Positions 28,105-38,900 of a stretch of DNA of 64,000 nucleotides are shown one piece after another. The notes beneath the pieces are model-generated. The model was not told the DNA's origin. It saw only the letters and a list, made by a program, of their open reading frames with translations, and did not search any database. Location of the stretch: positions 1 through 64,000 of the forward strand of contig WQXS01000007.1 of NCBI GenBank assembly GCA_009784725.1. The letters are read 5' to 3'. The stretch comes from Oscillospiraceae bacterium. Lineage in GTDB: Bacteria; Bacillota; Clostridia; Oscillospirales; Oscillospiraceae. The position numbers and the translations under genes were made by a program. Numbering within the stretch: the first letter of the stretch is position 1; each line of letters opens with the position of its first letter.

Positions 28105-30357
28105 ATGGCAATTAAATCCAACCTTGTAATTGTAGAATCACCTGCAAAAGCAAAAACAATAGGTAAATATCTCGGGTCAAATTTCAAAGTAGCCGCTTCA
28201 ATGGGGCATCTGAGAGATTTGCCCAAAAGCAAACTCGGAGTTGATGTTGATAACGGCTTTACACCTGATTATCAGCCTGTCAAAGCCCGTGAAAGTACAA
28301 TAAAAGAGCTTCGCAAGGCAGTTAAGGAAAGTGCAAATGTATATCTTGCAACAGACCCCGACCGTGAAGGAGAAGCTATCTCCTGGCATCTGAAAGAGCT
28401 TTTAAAGCTTCCCGAAAGTAAAGCGTTTCGGGTAACATTTAATGAAATAACACAAAAGGTTGTTAAATCCGCAATTGAAAACCCTCGTCCTATCGACATG
28501 GACCTTGTTGATGCACAGCAGGCAAGAAGAATTCTTGACAGAATAGTCGGATATAAGCTGAGCCCGCTTTTATGGAAAAAAATCAGGCGCGGTCTTTCGG
28601 CGGGAAGAGTTCAGTCTGTTGCATCGAGAATGGTTGTTGACAGGGAAAATGAAATACGTGATTTTATCCCCGAGGAGTACTGGATATTAAGCGCCGACCT
28701 TTCACCTGCAGCAAATCCCGGAAAGTTTACAGCCTTATATCACGGAACAAAGGAAAAAAAGGTAGAATTAAAAAGCGAAAAAGACGTACTCGCCGTTATA
28801 AACGATATAGAAAAATCACCTTTTTCGGTTCATCAGGTAAAACGTTCAAATAAAAAACGCTCGGCTTCGCCGCCGTTTATTACATCAACCCTTCAGCAGG
28901 AAGCATCACGCAGGCTTGGAATGGCTCCTCGCAGAGCAATGTCAATAGCTCAGCAGCTCTATGAGGGTGTTGACATAGCCGGAAAAGGAACAATCGGCCT
29001 TATCACATATATGAGAACCGACTCCTTGCGTATATCCGCCGAGGCAGTTGCAGATGCCAAAAGTTTTATAGAGTCAACATACGGTCCTGAATATTATCCC
29101 GGGTCACCGAATGTATATAAATCAAAAGGCAGTGCTCAGGATGCTCATGAAGCAATACGCCCGAGCTCTGTTATGATGACACCCGACAGCATTAAAAGCA
29201 GTCTGTCAAATGACCAGTACAGAATGTACAGGATGATATGGAGCCGATTTACTGCAAGTCAGATGGCACCCGCAGTTTATGACAGTGTTACCGTGGATTC
29301 AATATCTGCAGGACACATCTTCAGAGCAAATCATTCCGTAAATATTTTTTCCGGCTTTACGGCTGTTTATGAAGAACAAACAGATGATGACAAGGAAGTA
29401 AAACAATCTGCACTGCCGGATTTAAAGGAAAACGATCCGTTAAAGCTTGAAGACGTAAATAAAGAGCAAAAATATACACAGCCTGCTTCAAGATTTACTG
29501 AAGCCACCCTTATAAAAGCAATGGAAGATTCGGGGGTTGGCAGACCAAGCACATACGCACCTACAATATCTACAATCATGGACAGAGAGTATGTTGTCAA
29601 GGAAGGCAAATTCCTGCGGCCGACACCTCTTGGCGAGGTTGTAGTTAACTTAATGAAGGAACGCTTTACGGATATTGTTGATGTCATGTTTACCGCAAGA
29701 ATGGAAGAACAGCTCGACAGTGTTGAAAAAGGCAAGGATAACTGGAAGCATGTTCTAAGCGGTTTTTATTCCGGATTCAGCAATACACTGCAGGAAGCTG
29801 AAACTGCTCTCGAAGGCGAGCGTATAAAGGTTCCGGACGAAGTTTCGGACGAGCTTTGTGATTTATGCGGAAAACAAATGGTTATAAAATCCGGACGCTT
29901 CGGAAGATTTCTTGCATGTCCGGGATATCCTGATTGCAGCTTTACAAAACCCCTTGTAATTGAAATGCCGGGTAAATGCCCGAAGTGCGGTATGAGGATT
30001 TTGAAACGGACTTCAAAAAACGGGTATACATTTTATGCATGCGAGCATTTAAAAGAATGCGGCTTTATGACATGGGACGTACCTGTAGCGGATAATTGCC
30101 CCGAGTGCGGTCAAACTATGTTTAAACCGTCGGGCAGAGGAGCAAAAAAACCGTTTTGTATAAATGAAAAGTGCAAAAATTTTCTTCCCGAGGACAAAAG
30201 GGGATACCGCAGAAAACCAAAAGAAGAAGAAGCAGGTGCAGAGACAAAAGACTTAAAAACCAAACCATCTGCAAAAAGCACTGTAAAGAAAACAACAAAA
30301 AAGAGTCCTGCACGGAAAAAAACAACACCGAAAAGAAAACCCGGTACCGTTAAATGA
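28105..30357 (+). CDS. topA: DNA topoisomerase I
   Basis: Relaxes negative supercoils. The 750-aa type IA enzyme has a Toprim domain (VESPAKAKTIGKYLG; DPDREGEAI), the active-site Tyr302 in LITYMRTDSL, and three C-terminal four-cysteine zinc ribbons beginning CDLCGK, CPKCGM and CPECGQ. The last 55 residues are a Lys-rich tail, likely for DNA contact. The ATG follows the dprA stop with no gap. Confidence 0.97.
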   Translation: MAIKSNLVIVESPAKAKTIGKYLGSNFKVAASMGHLRDLPKSKLGVDVDNGFTPDYQPVKARESTIKELRKAVKESANVYLATDPDREGEAISWHLKELLKLPESKAFRVTFNEITQKVVKSAIENPRPIDMDLVDAQQARRILDRIVGYKLSPLLWKKIRRGLSAGRVQSVASRMVVDRENEIRDFIPEEYWILSADLSPAANPGKFTALYHGTKEKKVELKSEKDVLAVINDIEKSPFSVHQVKRSNKKRSASPPFITSTLQQEASRRLGMAPRRAMSIAQQLYEGVDIAGKGTIGLITYMRTDSLRISAEAVADAKSFIESTYGPEYYPGSPNVYKSKGSAQDAHEAIRPSSVMMTPDSIKSSLSNDQYRMYRMIWSRFTASQMAPAVYDSVTVDSISAGHIFRANHSVNIFSGFTAVYEEQTDDDKEVKQSALPDLKENDPLKLEDVNKEQKYTQPASRFTEATLIKAMEDSGVGRPSTYAPTISTIMDREYVVKEGKFLRPTPLGEVVVNLMKERFTDIVDVMFTARMEEQLDSVEKGKDNWKHVLSGFYSGFSNTLQEAETALEGERIKVPDEVSDELCDLCGKQMVIKSGRFGRFLACPGYPDCSFTKPLVIEMPGKCPKCGMRILKRTSKNGYTFYACEHLKECGFMTWDVPVADNCPECGQTMFKPSGRGAKKPFCINEKCKNFLPEDKRGYRRKPKEEEAGAETKDLKTKPSAKSTVKKTTKKSPARKKTTPKRKPGTVK

Positions 30358-31649
30358 CAAAAAACGTAAAAGTAATCGGTGCAGGTCTTGCCGGATGCGA
30401 AGCTGCATGGCAGCTTGCAGAAAAAGGCATCAGCGTCGAACTTTTTGAAATGAAGCCTCAAAAACAAACTCCTGCTCATAAATCCGGTTATTACGCAGAG
30501 CTTGTCTGTTCAAATTCTCTAAGAAGCAATGACCTGACAAATGCAGCGGGATTATTAAAGGAAGAGATGCGAAGACTCGGGGGTCTAATCATCAAATGTG
30601 CCGATGAAACAAAAATTCCGGCAGGCGGCGCACTTGCAGTTGATAGGGAAAGCTTCGCAAAAGCAATTACTGAAAGCATCAGCTCCCACCCGTTAATAAA
30701 AGTTATAACCGGTGAAGTCACCGATATCCCTGACGGCAGAGTTATTTTTGCCACAGGACCACTCACCTCCGACAGTCTCACCGAAAAAATTACAGGTCTT
30801 TTACCCGATAAAAGCATGCTGAGCTTTTACGATTGTGCTGCTCCCATAGTGACACTGGAAAGCATTGATATAAATAATGCATTTTATGCATCAAGATATG
30901 ACAGGGGTCAGGCGGATTATATTAATTGCCCTTTAAGCAAAGAGGAATACCTTGAATTTCATAATTCATTAGTAAGCGCGAAATGCGCCGACATTCACGG
31001 CTTTGAAGAAAAACTCATTTTTGAAGGCTGTATTCCCATAGAGGTTATGGCAAAACGAGGCGAAGACACAATTCGCTTCGGCCCCTTAAAACCTGTCGGT
31101 CTCAGTGATCCGAAAACCGGAAAGGAACCCTATGCGGTTGTTCAGCTCCGCAAGGATAATAAAGAGGGTACACTATATAACCTTGTAGGATTTCAGACAC
31201 ATTTAAAATTCCCGGAGCAAAAAAGGGTTTTCGGGATTATTCCCGCACTAAAGAATGCCGACTTTGTACGTTACGGTGTAATGCACCGGAATACATACTT
31301 GGATTCTCCAAGACTTCTCGACAGATATTACCGCATGAAGGATAATAACCGGATAAGTTTTGCAGGACAGATTACCGGTGTGGAAGGGTATATCGAATCA
31401 GCGGCATCCGGATTATTATGCGGTCTGGAAACAGCACATGAATTATTGGAGCAAAAACCGGTTGATTTTTCAGAAGAAACTGCCATCGGTGCTCTTGCGT
31501 TATATATTTCGGAAAGAGCCGTTTCAAGCTTCCGCCCAATGAATATAAATTTCGGGATTATTAAACCGCTTGACATGAAAATAAAAGGAAAAAAAGAAAA
31601 AAATCTTGCAATATCGGAAAGGTCACTTAAGCAAATCGGCAGCACATAA
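30354..31649 (+). CDS. trmFO: tRNA (uracil-54-C5)-methyltransferase, folate/FAD type
   Basis: Makes ribothymidine at tRNA position 54 with methylenetetrahydrofolate and FAD. The 431-aa product has the dinucleotide motif VIGAGLAGCEAAWQLA, the family block ELVCSNSLRSN and the redox cysteine regions (NCPLSKEEY; FEGCIPIEVMAKRG). It overlaps topA by the ATGA sequence. A standard member of the cluster. Confidence 0.95.
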   Translation: MTKNVKVIGAGLAGCEAAWQLAEKGISVELFEMKPQKQTPAHKSGYYAELVCSNSLRSNDLTNAAGLLKEEMRRLGGLIIKCADETKIPAGGALAVDRESFAKAITESISSHPLIKVITGEVTDIPDGRVIFATGPLTSDSLTEKITGLLPDKSMLSFYDCAAPIVTLESIDINNAFYASRYDRGQADYINCPLSKEEYLEFHNSLVSAKCADIHGFEEKLIFEGCIPIEVMAKRGEDTIRFGPLKPVGLSDPKTGKEPYAVVQLRKDNKEGTLYNLVGFQTHLKFPEQKRVFGIIPALKNADFVRYGVMHRNTYLDSPRLLDRYYRMKDNNRISFAGQITGVEGYIESAASGLLCGLETAHELLEQKPVDFSEETAIGALALYISERAVSSFRPMNINFGIIKPLDMKIKGKKEKNLAISERSLKQIGST

Positions 31650-31661
31650 GGAGATTTTAAA

Positions 31662-32690
31662 GTGAAAATTATTGTTGATGCAATGGGCGGAGATAACGCC
31701 CCTGACGAAATCGTTCTCGGAGCGGTAAAGGCAGTTAATGAAAATAATGTAGATATAACTCTTGTCGGTAAGGGCGAAGATATCTTGAGGGTATTTGAGC
31801 GGCATGATATAAAAGAGCTGCCGCCCGGTATCGAAATCGTTAATGCCTCCGAAATCATATCACCCGAAGAAGATCCGGCAACAGCAATCCGTATAAAAAA
31901 AGATTCATCACTTTCCGTAGGTCTGACACTTCTTCGAGACGGACGTGGTGATGCTTTTGTTTCAGCGGGAAGCACAGGCGCACTGCTTTCGGGTGCGACA
32001 CTTATTGTCAAGCGTGTACGCGGAATAAGACGTGCTGCACTTGCACCCTTTATTCCGAATACAACAAACGGATTTATACTCATTGATTGCGGTGCAAATG
32101 CGGAATGCACACCTGAGTATCTCCTGCAGTTTGCTTATATGGGGTCTTTTTACAGCGAGGATGTCCTGAAAATAAATAAACCGAGAGTTGGGCTGTTAAA
32201 TAACGGTTCTGAAAGCACTAAAGGAACATCATTACAACATGAAACTTATAAACTTCTCCAAAACTCCGATTTGAATTTTATAGGGAATGTTGAAGCCAAG
32301 GATGCAATGTCGGGAGCATGCGATGTACTTGTATGCGACGGTTTTACGGGAAATATACTTCTCAAGGCAATTGAAGGCACAGCATCACTTATAATGTCGG
32401 AGCTTAAAAATGTATTTTACTCAAATGCATTAACCAAGCTTTCGGCACTTTTTATTAAAAGCAAGCTTACGGGTCTTAAAAATAAAATGAATCCGGACAC
32501 TGTCGGAGGAACTGCACTTCTTGGAATATCCAAGCCCGTTATTAAAGCACACGGGTCATCAAAGGCGGATGCAATTCAAAATGCCGTTAAGCAAGCAATC
32601 AGAGAAGCGAACTGCGGTATCGCAAAACGTTTCGAGGATAATATCGAAGCAATGAAAGTTTCTGTTGACAAAAATGTTGCTGAACTTTAG
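31662..32690 (+). CDS. plsX: Phosphate acyltransferase PlsX
   Basis: Converts acyl-ACP to acyl-phosphate for phospholipid synthesis. The 342-aa product starts KIIVDAMGGDNAP and has SAGSTGALLSGA and DGFTGNILLKA, typical of the family. AAGGAG stands before the start. The acyl carrier protein gene that commonly sits between plsX and rnc is absent here. Confidence 0.95.
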   Translation: MKIIVDAMGGDNAPDEIVLGAVKAVNENNVDITLVGKGEDILRVFERHDIKELPPGIEIVNASEIISPEEDPATAIRIKKDSSLSVGLTLLRDGRGDAFVSAGSTGALLSGATLIVKRVRGIRRAALAPFIPNTTNGFILIDCGANAECTPEYLLQFAYMGSFYSEDVLKINKPRVGLLNNGSESTKGTSLQHETYKLLQNSDLNFIGNVEAKDAMSGACDVLVCDGFTGNILLKAIEGTASLIMSELKNVFYSNALTKLSALFIKSKLTGLKNKMNPDTVGGTALLGISKPVIKAHGSSKADAIQNAVKQAIREANCGIAKRFEDNIEAMKVSVDKNVAEL

Positions 32691-32722
32691 AATTTTACAC
32701 TAACAGAAAGCAAATTAATTTA

Positions 32723-32757
32723 ACCGTGAAATATCCAAACGGATATTTGCTCCCGGT
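32723..32757 (+). promoter_or_regulatory. Hairpin in the rnc leader
   Basis: AAATATCC (32729-32736) pairs with GGATATTT (32741-32748) with an AAAC loop, extended by ACCG/CGGT (32723-32726, 32754-32757). It occupies the 84-base plsX-rnc spacer. RNase III controls its own leader in some bacteria, but this stem is shorter than usual substrates. Confidence 0.45.
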
Positions 32758-32774
32758 TCTTCGGAGAAATGTGA

Positions 32775-33467
32775 ATGGATGAGCTGTTAATTAGTAAATT
32801 GCAAGACAAAATTGAGTATACCTTCAATGATACGGCTCTGCTCATAAAATCCATGACACACAGCTCTTATGCAAATGAAAAAATAAGAAAAAACAACGAT
32901 AGCAACGAGAGACTTGAGTTTCTCGGAGATTCCTTACTCGGCATGACAGTTGCTATTTTGATTTTCAGTATCGAACCGCAGCTATCGGAGGGTCAAATGA
33001 CAAAGCTCAGAGCAGAGCTTGTTTGTGAAAGAAGCCTTGCAGAGATTGCCTCGGAGCTTGATTTGGGTTCCTTTCTTCTTCTCGGCAAGGGAGAAAAAAA
33101 CGGGGGAGGACAGAGTCGTCCTTCAATTCTTTCGGATGCATTCGAGGCATTAATCGGTGCTATTTACTTAGACGGCGGTTTTGAACCTGTTGAAAAACTT
33201 ATAGCAAAACATTTTACGGAGAAAGCAAACAATCCTGTTAAGATTTTCAAGGATTACAAAACTCAGCTTCAAGAGGTTATTCAAGCAGAACAAGGTCAAA
33301 AACTTTCATATATTATAAAGGATGAAACCGGACCTGACCATGATAAGTCCTTTGAGGTGGAAGTAAAAACCGGTGACAAAATTATCGGCACAGGAATGGG
33401 GAAGAGTAAAAAGCTCGCAGAGCAGGAAGCTGCAAAAGCCGCTCTCGATGCAATAAAATCCGAGTAA
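32775..33467 (+). CDS. rnc: Ribonuclease III
   Basis: Cleaves double-stranded RNA in rRNA processing. The 230-aa product has the signature NERLEFLGDSLLG (with catalytic acidic residues), DAFEALIGAIYLDGG and a C-terminal double-stranded RNA-binding domain (about 158-228). Length normal. In most Bacillota smc follows directly; here a carbohydrate island separates the two. Confidence 0.96.
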   Translation: MDELLISKLQDKIEYTFNDTALLIKSMTHSSYANEKIRKNNDSNERLEFLGDSLLGMTVAILIFSIEPQLSEGQMTKLRAELVCERSLAEIASELDLGSFLLLGKGEKNGGGQSRPSILSDAFEALIGAIYLDGGFEPVEKLIAKHFTEKANNPVKIFKDYKTQLQEVIQAEQGQKLSYIIKDETGPDHDKSFEVEVKTGDKIIGTGMGKSKKLAEQEAAKAALDAIKSE

Positions 33468-33512
33468 AATATTAAATCAAAATAAATAATTATTGTTGAA
33501 AGGGAAAATAAT

Positions 33513-35909
33513 ATGCAATACGGACATTTCGATCTTGAAAAAAGAGAATACGTTATTACAAACCCTGCAACCCCTGCCGCATGGGCAAACTATCTTGGTT
33601 CACCCGAGTACGGAGCAATAATATCAAATAACGCCGGCGGATACAGCTTTGTAAAGTCCGGCGCAAAAGGGCGTATAAGCCGCTACCGTTTTAACTCTGT
33701 CACTGCAGACCAGCCGGGCAGATATATTTACCTTCGCGATTTGGATGATAATGATTTCTGGTCTGCATCATGGATGCCGGTCGGAAAACCGCAGGATTTA
33801 TATAAGTCCGAATGCCGTCACGGCACAGCATATACTGTCATCACATCAGAGTATAAGGATATAAGTACAGAAACATTATACTTTGTACCTCTTGATTCAA
33901 CGCATGAGGTTTGGAAAATTTGTGTTAAAAACACAGGTACCAAACCAAGAAAACTGGCAGTAACCGGATATGTCGAGTTTACAAACGATGCTTATTATGA
34001 GCAGGACCAGGTTAATCTGCAATACACCCTTTTCATAAGCCGCACATATTTTAAAGATAATTATATACTTCAAAGAGTTAACGATAATTTTGAAGACCCG
34101 AATAAGGAACGGTTCTTTGCCGTAACCGGAGCTCCGGTCACATCATATTGCGGCGACAGGGACAAGTTTGTCGGCAATTACCGCAGCTACGGAAATCCTG
34201 CCGGCATATCGGACGGCTTAAAAAACGACCTTAACTATTGCGGAAATTCCTGCGGTGCGCTGCAAAGTGATATCGAGCTTGCTCCCGGTGAATCAAAAGA
34301 ACTTATTTTCCTGCTCGGAAAAAAACCCGAAGCGGAAGCTGCCGCTCTTATTAAACAATATGAAAAAGCAAATCGTGTTGATGAAGAGTTAAAGGAAATA
34401 AAAAACTACTGGCACGGTAAGCTTGACAATCTGCAGGTAAAAACCCCGGATGATAAGTTTAATAATACTGTCAATGTATGGAACGCATACCAGTGCTTTA
34501 TAACATTTATATGGTCACGGGCGGCATCCTTCCAATACTGCGGTCTTCGAAACGGCTTCGGTTACAGAGATACCGTTCAGGATATACAGGGAATTATCCA
34601 TCTTGCACCCGAAATGGCAAGAAAGCAAATAGAATTTATGCTCTCTGCACAGGTATCAAACGGAGCAGGACTGCCGCTAGTTAAATACAATCATAACGCA
34701 GGTTTTGAGGATACTCCGGATGATGATTCATATGTAAAAGAAACAGACCATCCGAGCTACCGTGCAGACGATGCATTATGGCTCTTCCCGACAGTGAAAA
34801 AATATATTGATGAAACAGGTGAGCTTTCCTTCCTCGATTATGAAATAGTCTTTGCCGATGTTAACGAAAAAGCATCGGTCTATGAGCATTTAAAACGTGC
34901 GATTCAGTTTTCGCTTGATAATCTCGGCCCGCACGGGATGCCCGCAGGACTTCATGCAGACTGGAACGACTGTCTTCGTCTGGGTAAAATGGGTGAGTCC
35001 ACATTTGTACTGTTTCAGTTTATATATGCTCTTCGTATATTAAGAGATTATGCGGAGCTAAAAAACGATTCAAAATACATCGAATGGCTTGATAAAACTC
35101 ATGCCGGCATTTGCGAAAAAACCGAGAAGCTTTGTTGGGACGGCGACAGATGGATACGCGGCTTTACCGAAAGCGGAATTACAATCGGCAAAAAAGGAGA
35201 CCCCGAAGCTTCCATGTGGCTTAATCCTCAATCATGGGGAGTTATCTCAGGTATTTCATTTGATAAAAAAGATGAAAACAGGGGAGAAGTTACGATGGAT
35301 TCGGTTTACCGTGAGCTTAACACACCAAACGGTACAATGCTGATGTATCCTGCATATAAGCACCATGCATTTGACGGTGCGCTTGCAAGAGTATTTAATA
35401 AAGGCGTAAAAGAAAATGCCGGAATATTCTGTCATTCACAGGGCTGGGCAATTTTAGCCGAAGCGCTTCTCGGTCGAGGTGACAGAGCATATCTGTATCT
35501 GCGTGAAATGGCACCTGCGTATATGAACGAGGATGCAGACACACGTGTAATGGAGCCTTATGCACATGCTCAGACAATCGAAGCAAAGGACAGCCCGTTT
35601 GCGGGAAGAGCTCATGTACACTGGCTGACGGGAGCCGCAACAACAGTTATGGTCGCAATGGTGGAAGGAATTCTCGGACTACGTCCTTCACCCGATGGCA
35701 TAACAATAAACCCGTCCATCTCAAGCGACTGGAAAAACTGGAGCATGACAAAAACCTTCAGAGACAAAAAACTGAACATAACAGTCAACAATCCAAACGG
35801 AAACCAAAGCGGCGTAAAATCAACAACAGTAAACGGACAAAAGCTGGAAAGCAATTTCATACCCGTCGGGATTCTAAAGGATGTAAACGAAATCCAAATT
35901 GAAATGTAG
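33513..35909 (+). CDS. GH94 disaccharide phosphorylase, acceptor unresolved
   Basis: A 798-aa inverting phosphorylase that would split a beta-linked disaccharide with phosphate, giving a sugar 1-phosphate. The full GH94 layout is present: N-terminal beta-sandwich, helical linker, (alpha/alpha)6 barrel, C-terminal sheet. The general acid is probably Asp486 in ADWNDCL. No signal peptide, so cytoplasmic. It differs from the second GH94 at 51801: FGYRDTVQD instead of FRDSCQD, and a N-terminal half (NNAGGYSF, YIYLRDLDD) that recalls diacetylchitobiose-type or cellobionate-type members rather than cellobiose phosphorylase. AAAGGG precedes the ATG. Followed by the GH2 gene after 18 bases. Family certain, substrate not. 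Confidence 0.85.
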   Translation: MQYGHFDLEKREYVITNPATPAAWANYLGSPEYGAIISNNAGGYSFVKSGAKGRISRYRFNSVTADQPGRYIYLRDLDDNDFWSASWMPVGKPQDLYKSECRHGTAYTVITSEYKDISTETLYFVPLDSTHEVWKICVKNTGTKPRKLAVTGYVEFTNDAYYEQDQVNLQYTLFISRTYFKDNYILQRVNDNFEDPNKERFFAVTGAPVTSYCGDRDKFVGNYRSYGNPAGISDGLKNDLNYCGNSCGALQSDIELAPGESKELIFLLGKKPEAEAAALIKQYEKANRVDEELKEIKNYWHGKLDNLQVKTPDDKFNNTVNVWNAYQCFITFIWSRAASFQYCGLRNGFGYRDTVQDIQGIIHLAPEMARKQIEFMLSAQVSNGAGLPLVKYNHNAGFEDTPDDDSYVKETDHPSYRADDALWLFPTVKKYIDETGELSFLDYEIVFADVNEKASVYEHLKRAIQFSLDNLGPHGMPAGLHADWNDCLRLGKMGESTFVLFQFIYALRILRDYAELKNDSKYIEWLDKTHAGICEKTEKLCWDGDRWIRGFTESGITIGKKGDPEASMWLNPQSWGVISGISFDKKDENRGEVTMDSVYRELNTPNGTMLMYPAYKHHAFDGALARVFNKGVKENAGIFCHSQGWAILAEALLGRGDRAYLYLREMAPAYMNEDADTRVMEPYAHAQTIEAKDSPFAGRAHVHWLTGAATTVMVAMVEGILGLRPSPDGITINPSISSDWKNWSMTKTFRDKKLNITVNNPNGNQSGVKSTTVNGQKLESNFIPVGILKDVNEIQIEM

Positions 35910-35927
35910 TAAAAGGAATTTGTATAA

Positions 35928-38900
35928 ATGCCGAATGTTACTTTATTAAATGATGGTTGGAGTTTTACTCTTGGCGGCGGTGAGGTCAACCCTGTCACAA
36001 TTCCCCATGACTGGCTTATTGGGGATGCACATAATTTTTATACAAGCGGAGTCGGTGAGTATTCGCGAAAGCTGGATTTAAGCGGTATTAAGCCCGGTCA
36101 GCTTGTGTTTCTGCGTTTTGACGGTGTTTATATGGATTCGGAGCTTTTTGTCAACGGACAAAAGGCAGGTGAATGGAAATACGGATATACAACCTTTGAG
36201 TTTGAAATAACCGGATATATCAGCGCAGATGCAATAAACGACATCCGCCTTGTTGTAAATTTTGACGGTCAGAGTGCACGCTGGTATACGGGAGCGGGGA
36301 TTTACCGCGATGTTCATCTTATAATCAGAAATGCCAACCATTTTGTTTCCGACGGGATTTATATCACAACAGCATTAACGGACGGAAAGTGGACATGGGA
36401 AGCTGATGCAGAGGTTGTCACGGATGGCAGAGCTTATGAAGTTACACATACATTAATTAATCCCGATACTGAAATAAAGCCATGGGATATTAATGATTCG
36501 AGCTTATATACAGTCCGCTCGGATTTAACGGTAGATGGTAAAATTGAAGATACGGTAGAAACAAGAATCGGCTTTAGGGATGTTAAGTTTACAACTGACA
36601 AAGGTTTATTTGTAAACGGTAATTATGTTAAAATTAAAGGCGTCTGCCTGCATCATGATTTAGGCTCACTCGGAGCTGCTTTTTCAAAGGATGCGGCAAG
36701 GCGTCAGCTCACTATAATGCGTGAAATGGGAGTTAATGCTGTCCGCACTGCTCATAATCCGCCCGCTTCAAAGTTTATGGAGCTTTGTGATGAAATGGGA
36801 TTTCTTGTCATGAGCGAGCTGACCGATATTTGGGTGCGTCAAAAAACTCCGGGTGATTACTCACGCTTTTTTGACGACTGGGTTGAAAAAGATGCCGCAT
36901 CCTGGATTCGAAGAGACAGAAATTGCCCGAGTGTTATATTGTGGAGTGTAGGAAATGAAATCCATGATACGCACATCGACCCCGAAGGAGCGGACAAAAC
37001 ACTGCGAAGACTGCTTGACCTTGTCAAAAAACACGACCCAAAGGGACATGCACCTGCAACCCTTTGCTCAAATTATATGACATGGGATAATACCCAAAGC
37101 TTTGTAGACCTGTTTAAAATAATCGGTTACAACTATAATGAAAATCTTTATGAGCCGCATCATAAAGCAAACCCGGACTGGATAATTTACGGCGGAGAAA
37201 CATTATCCACACTTCAAAGCAGGGATGTTTATCATTTCCCGCTTTCACAAAATACTCTCGGAGATGATGACCTTCAATGCTCGGCACTCGGCAACAGTAC
37301 AACAAGCTGGGGTGCGGAGAGTGTTCTTGCATGCATTCATGATGATTTTAATGCCGGATTTTCACTCGGGCAGTTTTTATGGTCGGGTATAGATTATCTT
37401 GGAGAACCAACTCCGTATCAGACCAAAAGCTGCTATTTCGGCCAAACAGATACAGCAGGTTTTAAAAAGGATACATACTATATTTTTAAAGCCGCATGGA
37501 CAGATTATAAGGAAGACCCGTTTGTCCACATATTCCCTTATTGGGATTTTTCACCCGGACAGGATATTGATATCAGAGTTTGTTCAAATGCACCGGCTGT
37601 TGCGCTGTTTCTGGATGATAAACAAATCGGAAAAACCGATATAAAAGGAAAATGGGTCGCAGATTGGCAATTGCAATATAAACCGGGTATTTTACGGGCG
37701 GAAGCATATGACGAAAACGGAAATATTGTTGCAAAAACAATTCGTTCTTCATTTGGTGATGCAAAAAGTTTTGCTGCAAATCCGGAAAATTACGGTGAGT
37801 TGGATTTTTGGACAATTACAGCAAACGACGAAAACGGCAAACCTGTTGAAAATGCAAACAATCGTGTCCGTATCTCTGTGGAAAACGGTGAGCTGCTTGC
37901 ACTTGATAACGGGGACTCAACGGATTTTGAATCATTTAAATCTGATAACAAGAAACTTTTTAACGGTAAGCTGCTTGCAATAACACGCCGCACGGGAGCA
38001 GATAGAACACGGTTAAAAGTTCAAAATGATGACAGTGATATTCCTGTACGCAAGGTCGAGCTTTGTTTGATTAATAAAGATGATACAGGTTATGAAATAG
38101 CTGCAAAAATATATCCCGGAAATTCAACATATGACGATATAAACTGGCGCCTTACCGATGTCGGAGGGGTTGACAGCAGACTTGGTGAGCTTATTGTTGC
38201 CGATGACCGCAAAAGCGTTAAAATCATTCCGAAGGGAGACGGTATTTGTTATGTCCGTGCCTTACCGTATAACGGCGGAAACCACGCTGCATTTATAAGC
38301 AAATACAAGCTTGAGCTTTCAGGCTTCGGAGATTCGTATATCAGCCCGTACTCTTTTGTATCCGCAACGCTTTATACACAATGTAATGTAAAACCAAGAG
38401 CAGGGAACCTACGCGGAATTTCAACCCTTGCCGATAAGGATACACATATCGGCTTTACAGATTTAAACTTCGGAAGCTTCGGCTCCGATGAAATAAAAAT
38501 GTGGCTCTTCCCGATGAATCAGGATCCGTTTGATTTTGAAATATGGGACGGATTGCCGCAAAATAACGGCAAAAAAATCAGCACCCTGCATTATGACAAA
38601 GGGAGCATCTGGGGAGAATATATCGAAGCAACCTTTAAACTGCCGCAGCGAATAAGCGGAATAAGCACAGTCTGCTTCGTTTTTGACAGAAAGGTTCATG
38701 TAAAAGGATTTGAATTTACTCCTCCCGATAAAGCCTTTTCAAAACTGCATGCTGCAGAAAATGACGGTATTTACGGTGATGCTTTTAAAATCAACGGAAA
38801 ATCCGTTGAAGGAATAGGTAACAACGTTTCCATCATTTTCGATGATATGGACTTTGGAATTAATGGAGCAGGGTCATTAAAGCTCGCATCACGCTCAAAG

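Noticed and set aside
31328-32110. A 260-codon minus-strand frame across trmFO and plsX
   Set aside because: Spans two clear plus-strand genes and the gap between them; Ser/Pro-rich shadow composition.
33513-35909. Calling the first GH94 a cellobiose phosphorylase
   Set aside because: Barrel-entrance and N-terminal motifs differ from the certain cellobiose phosphorylase at 51801; only the family is safe.
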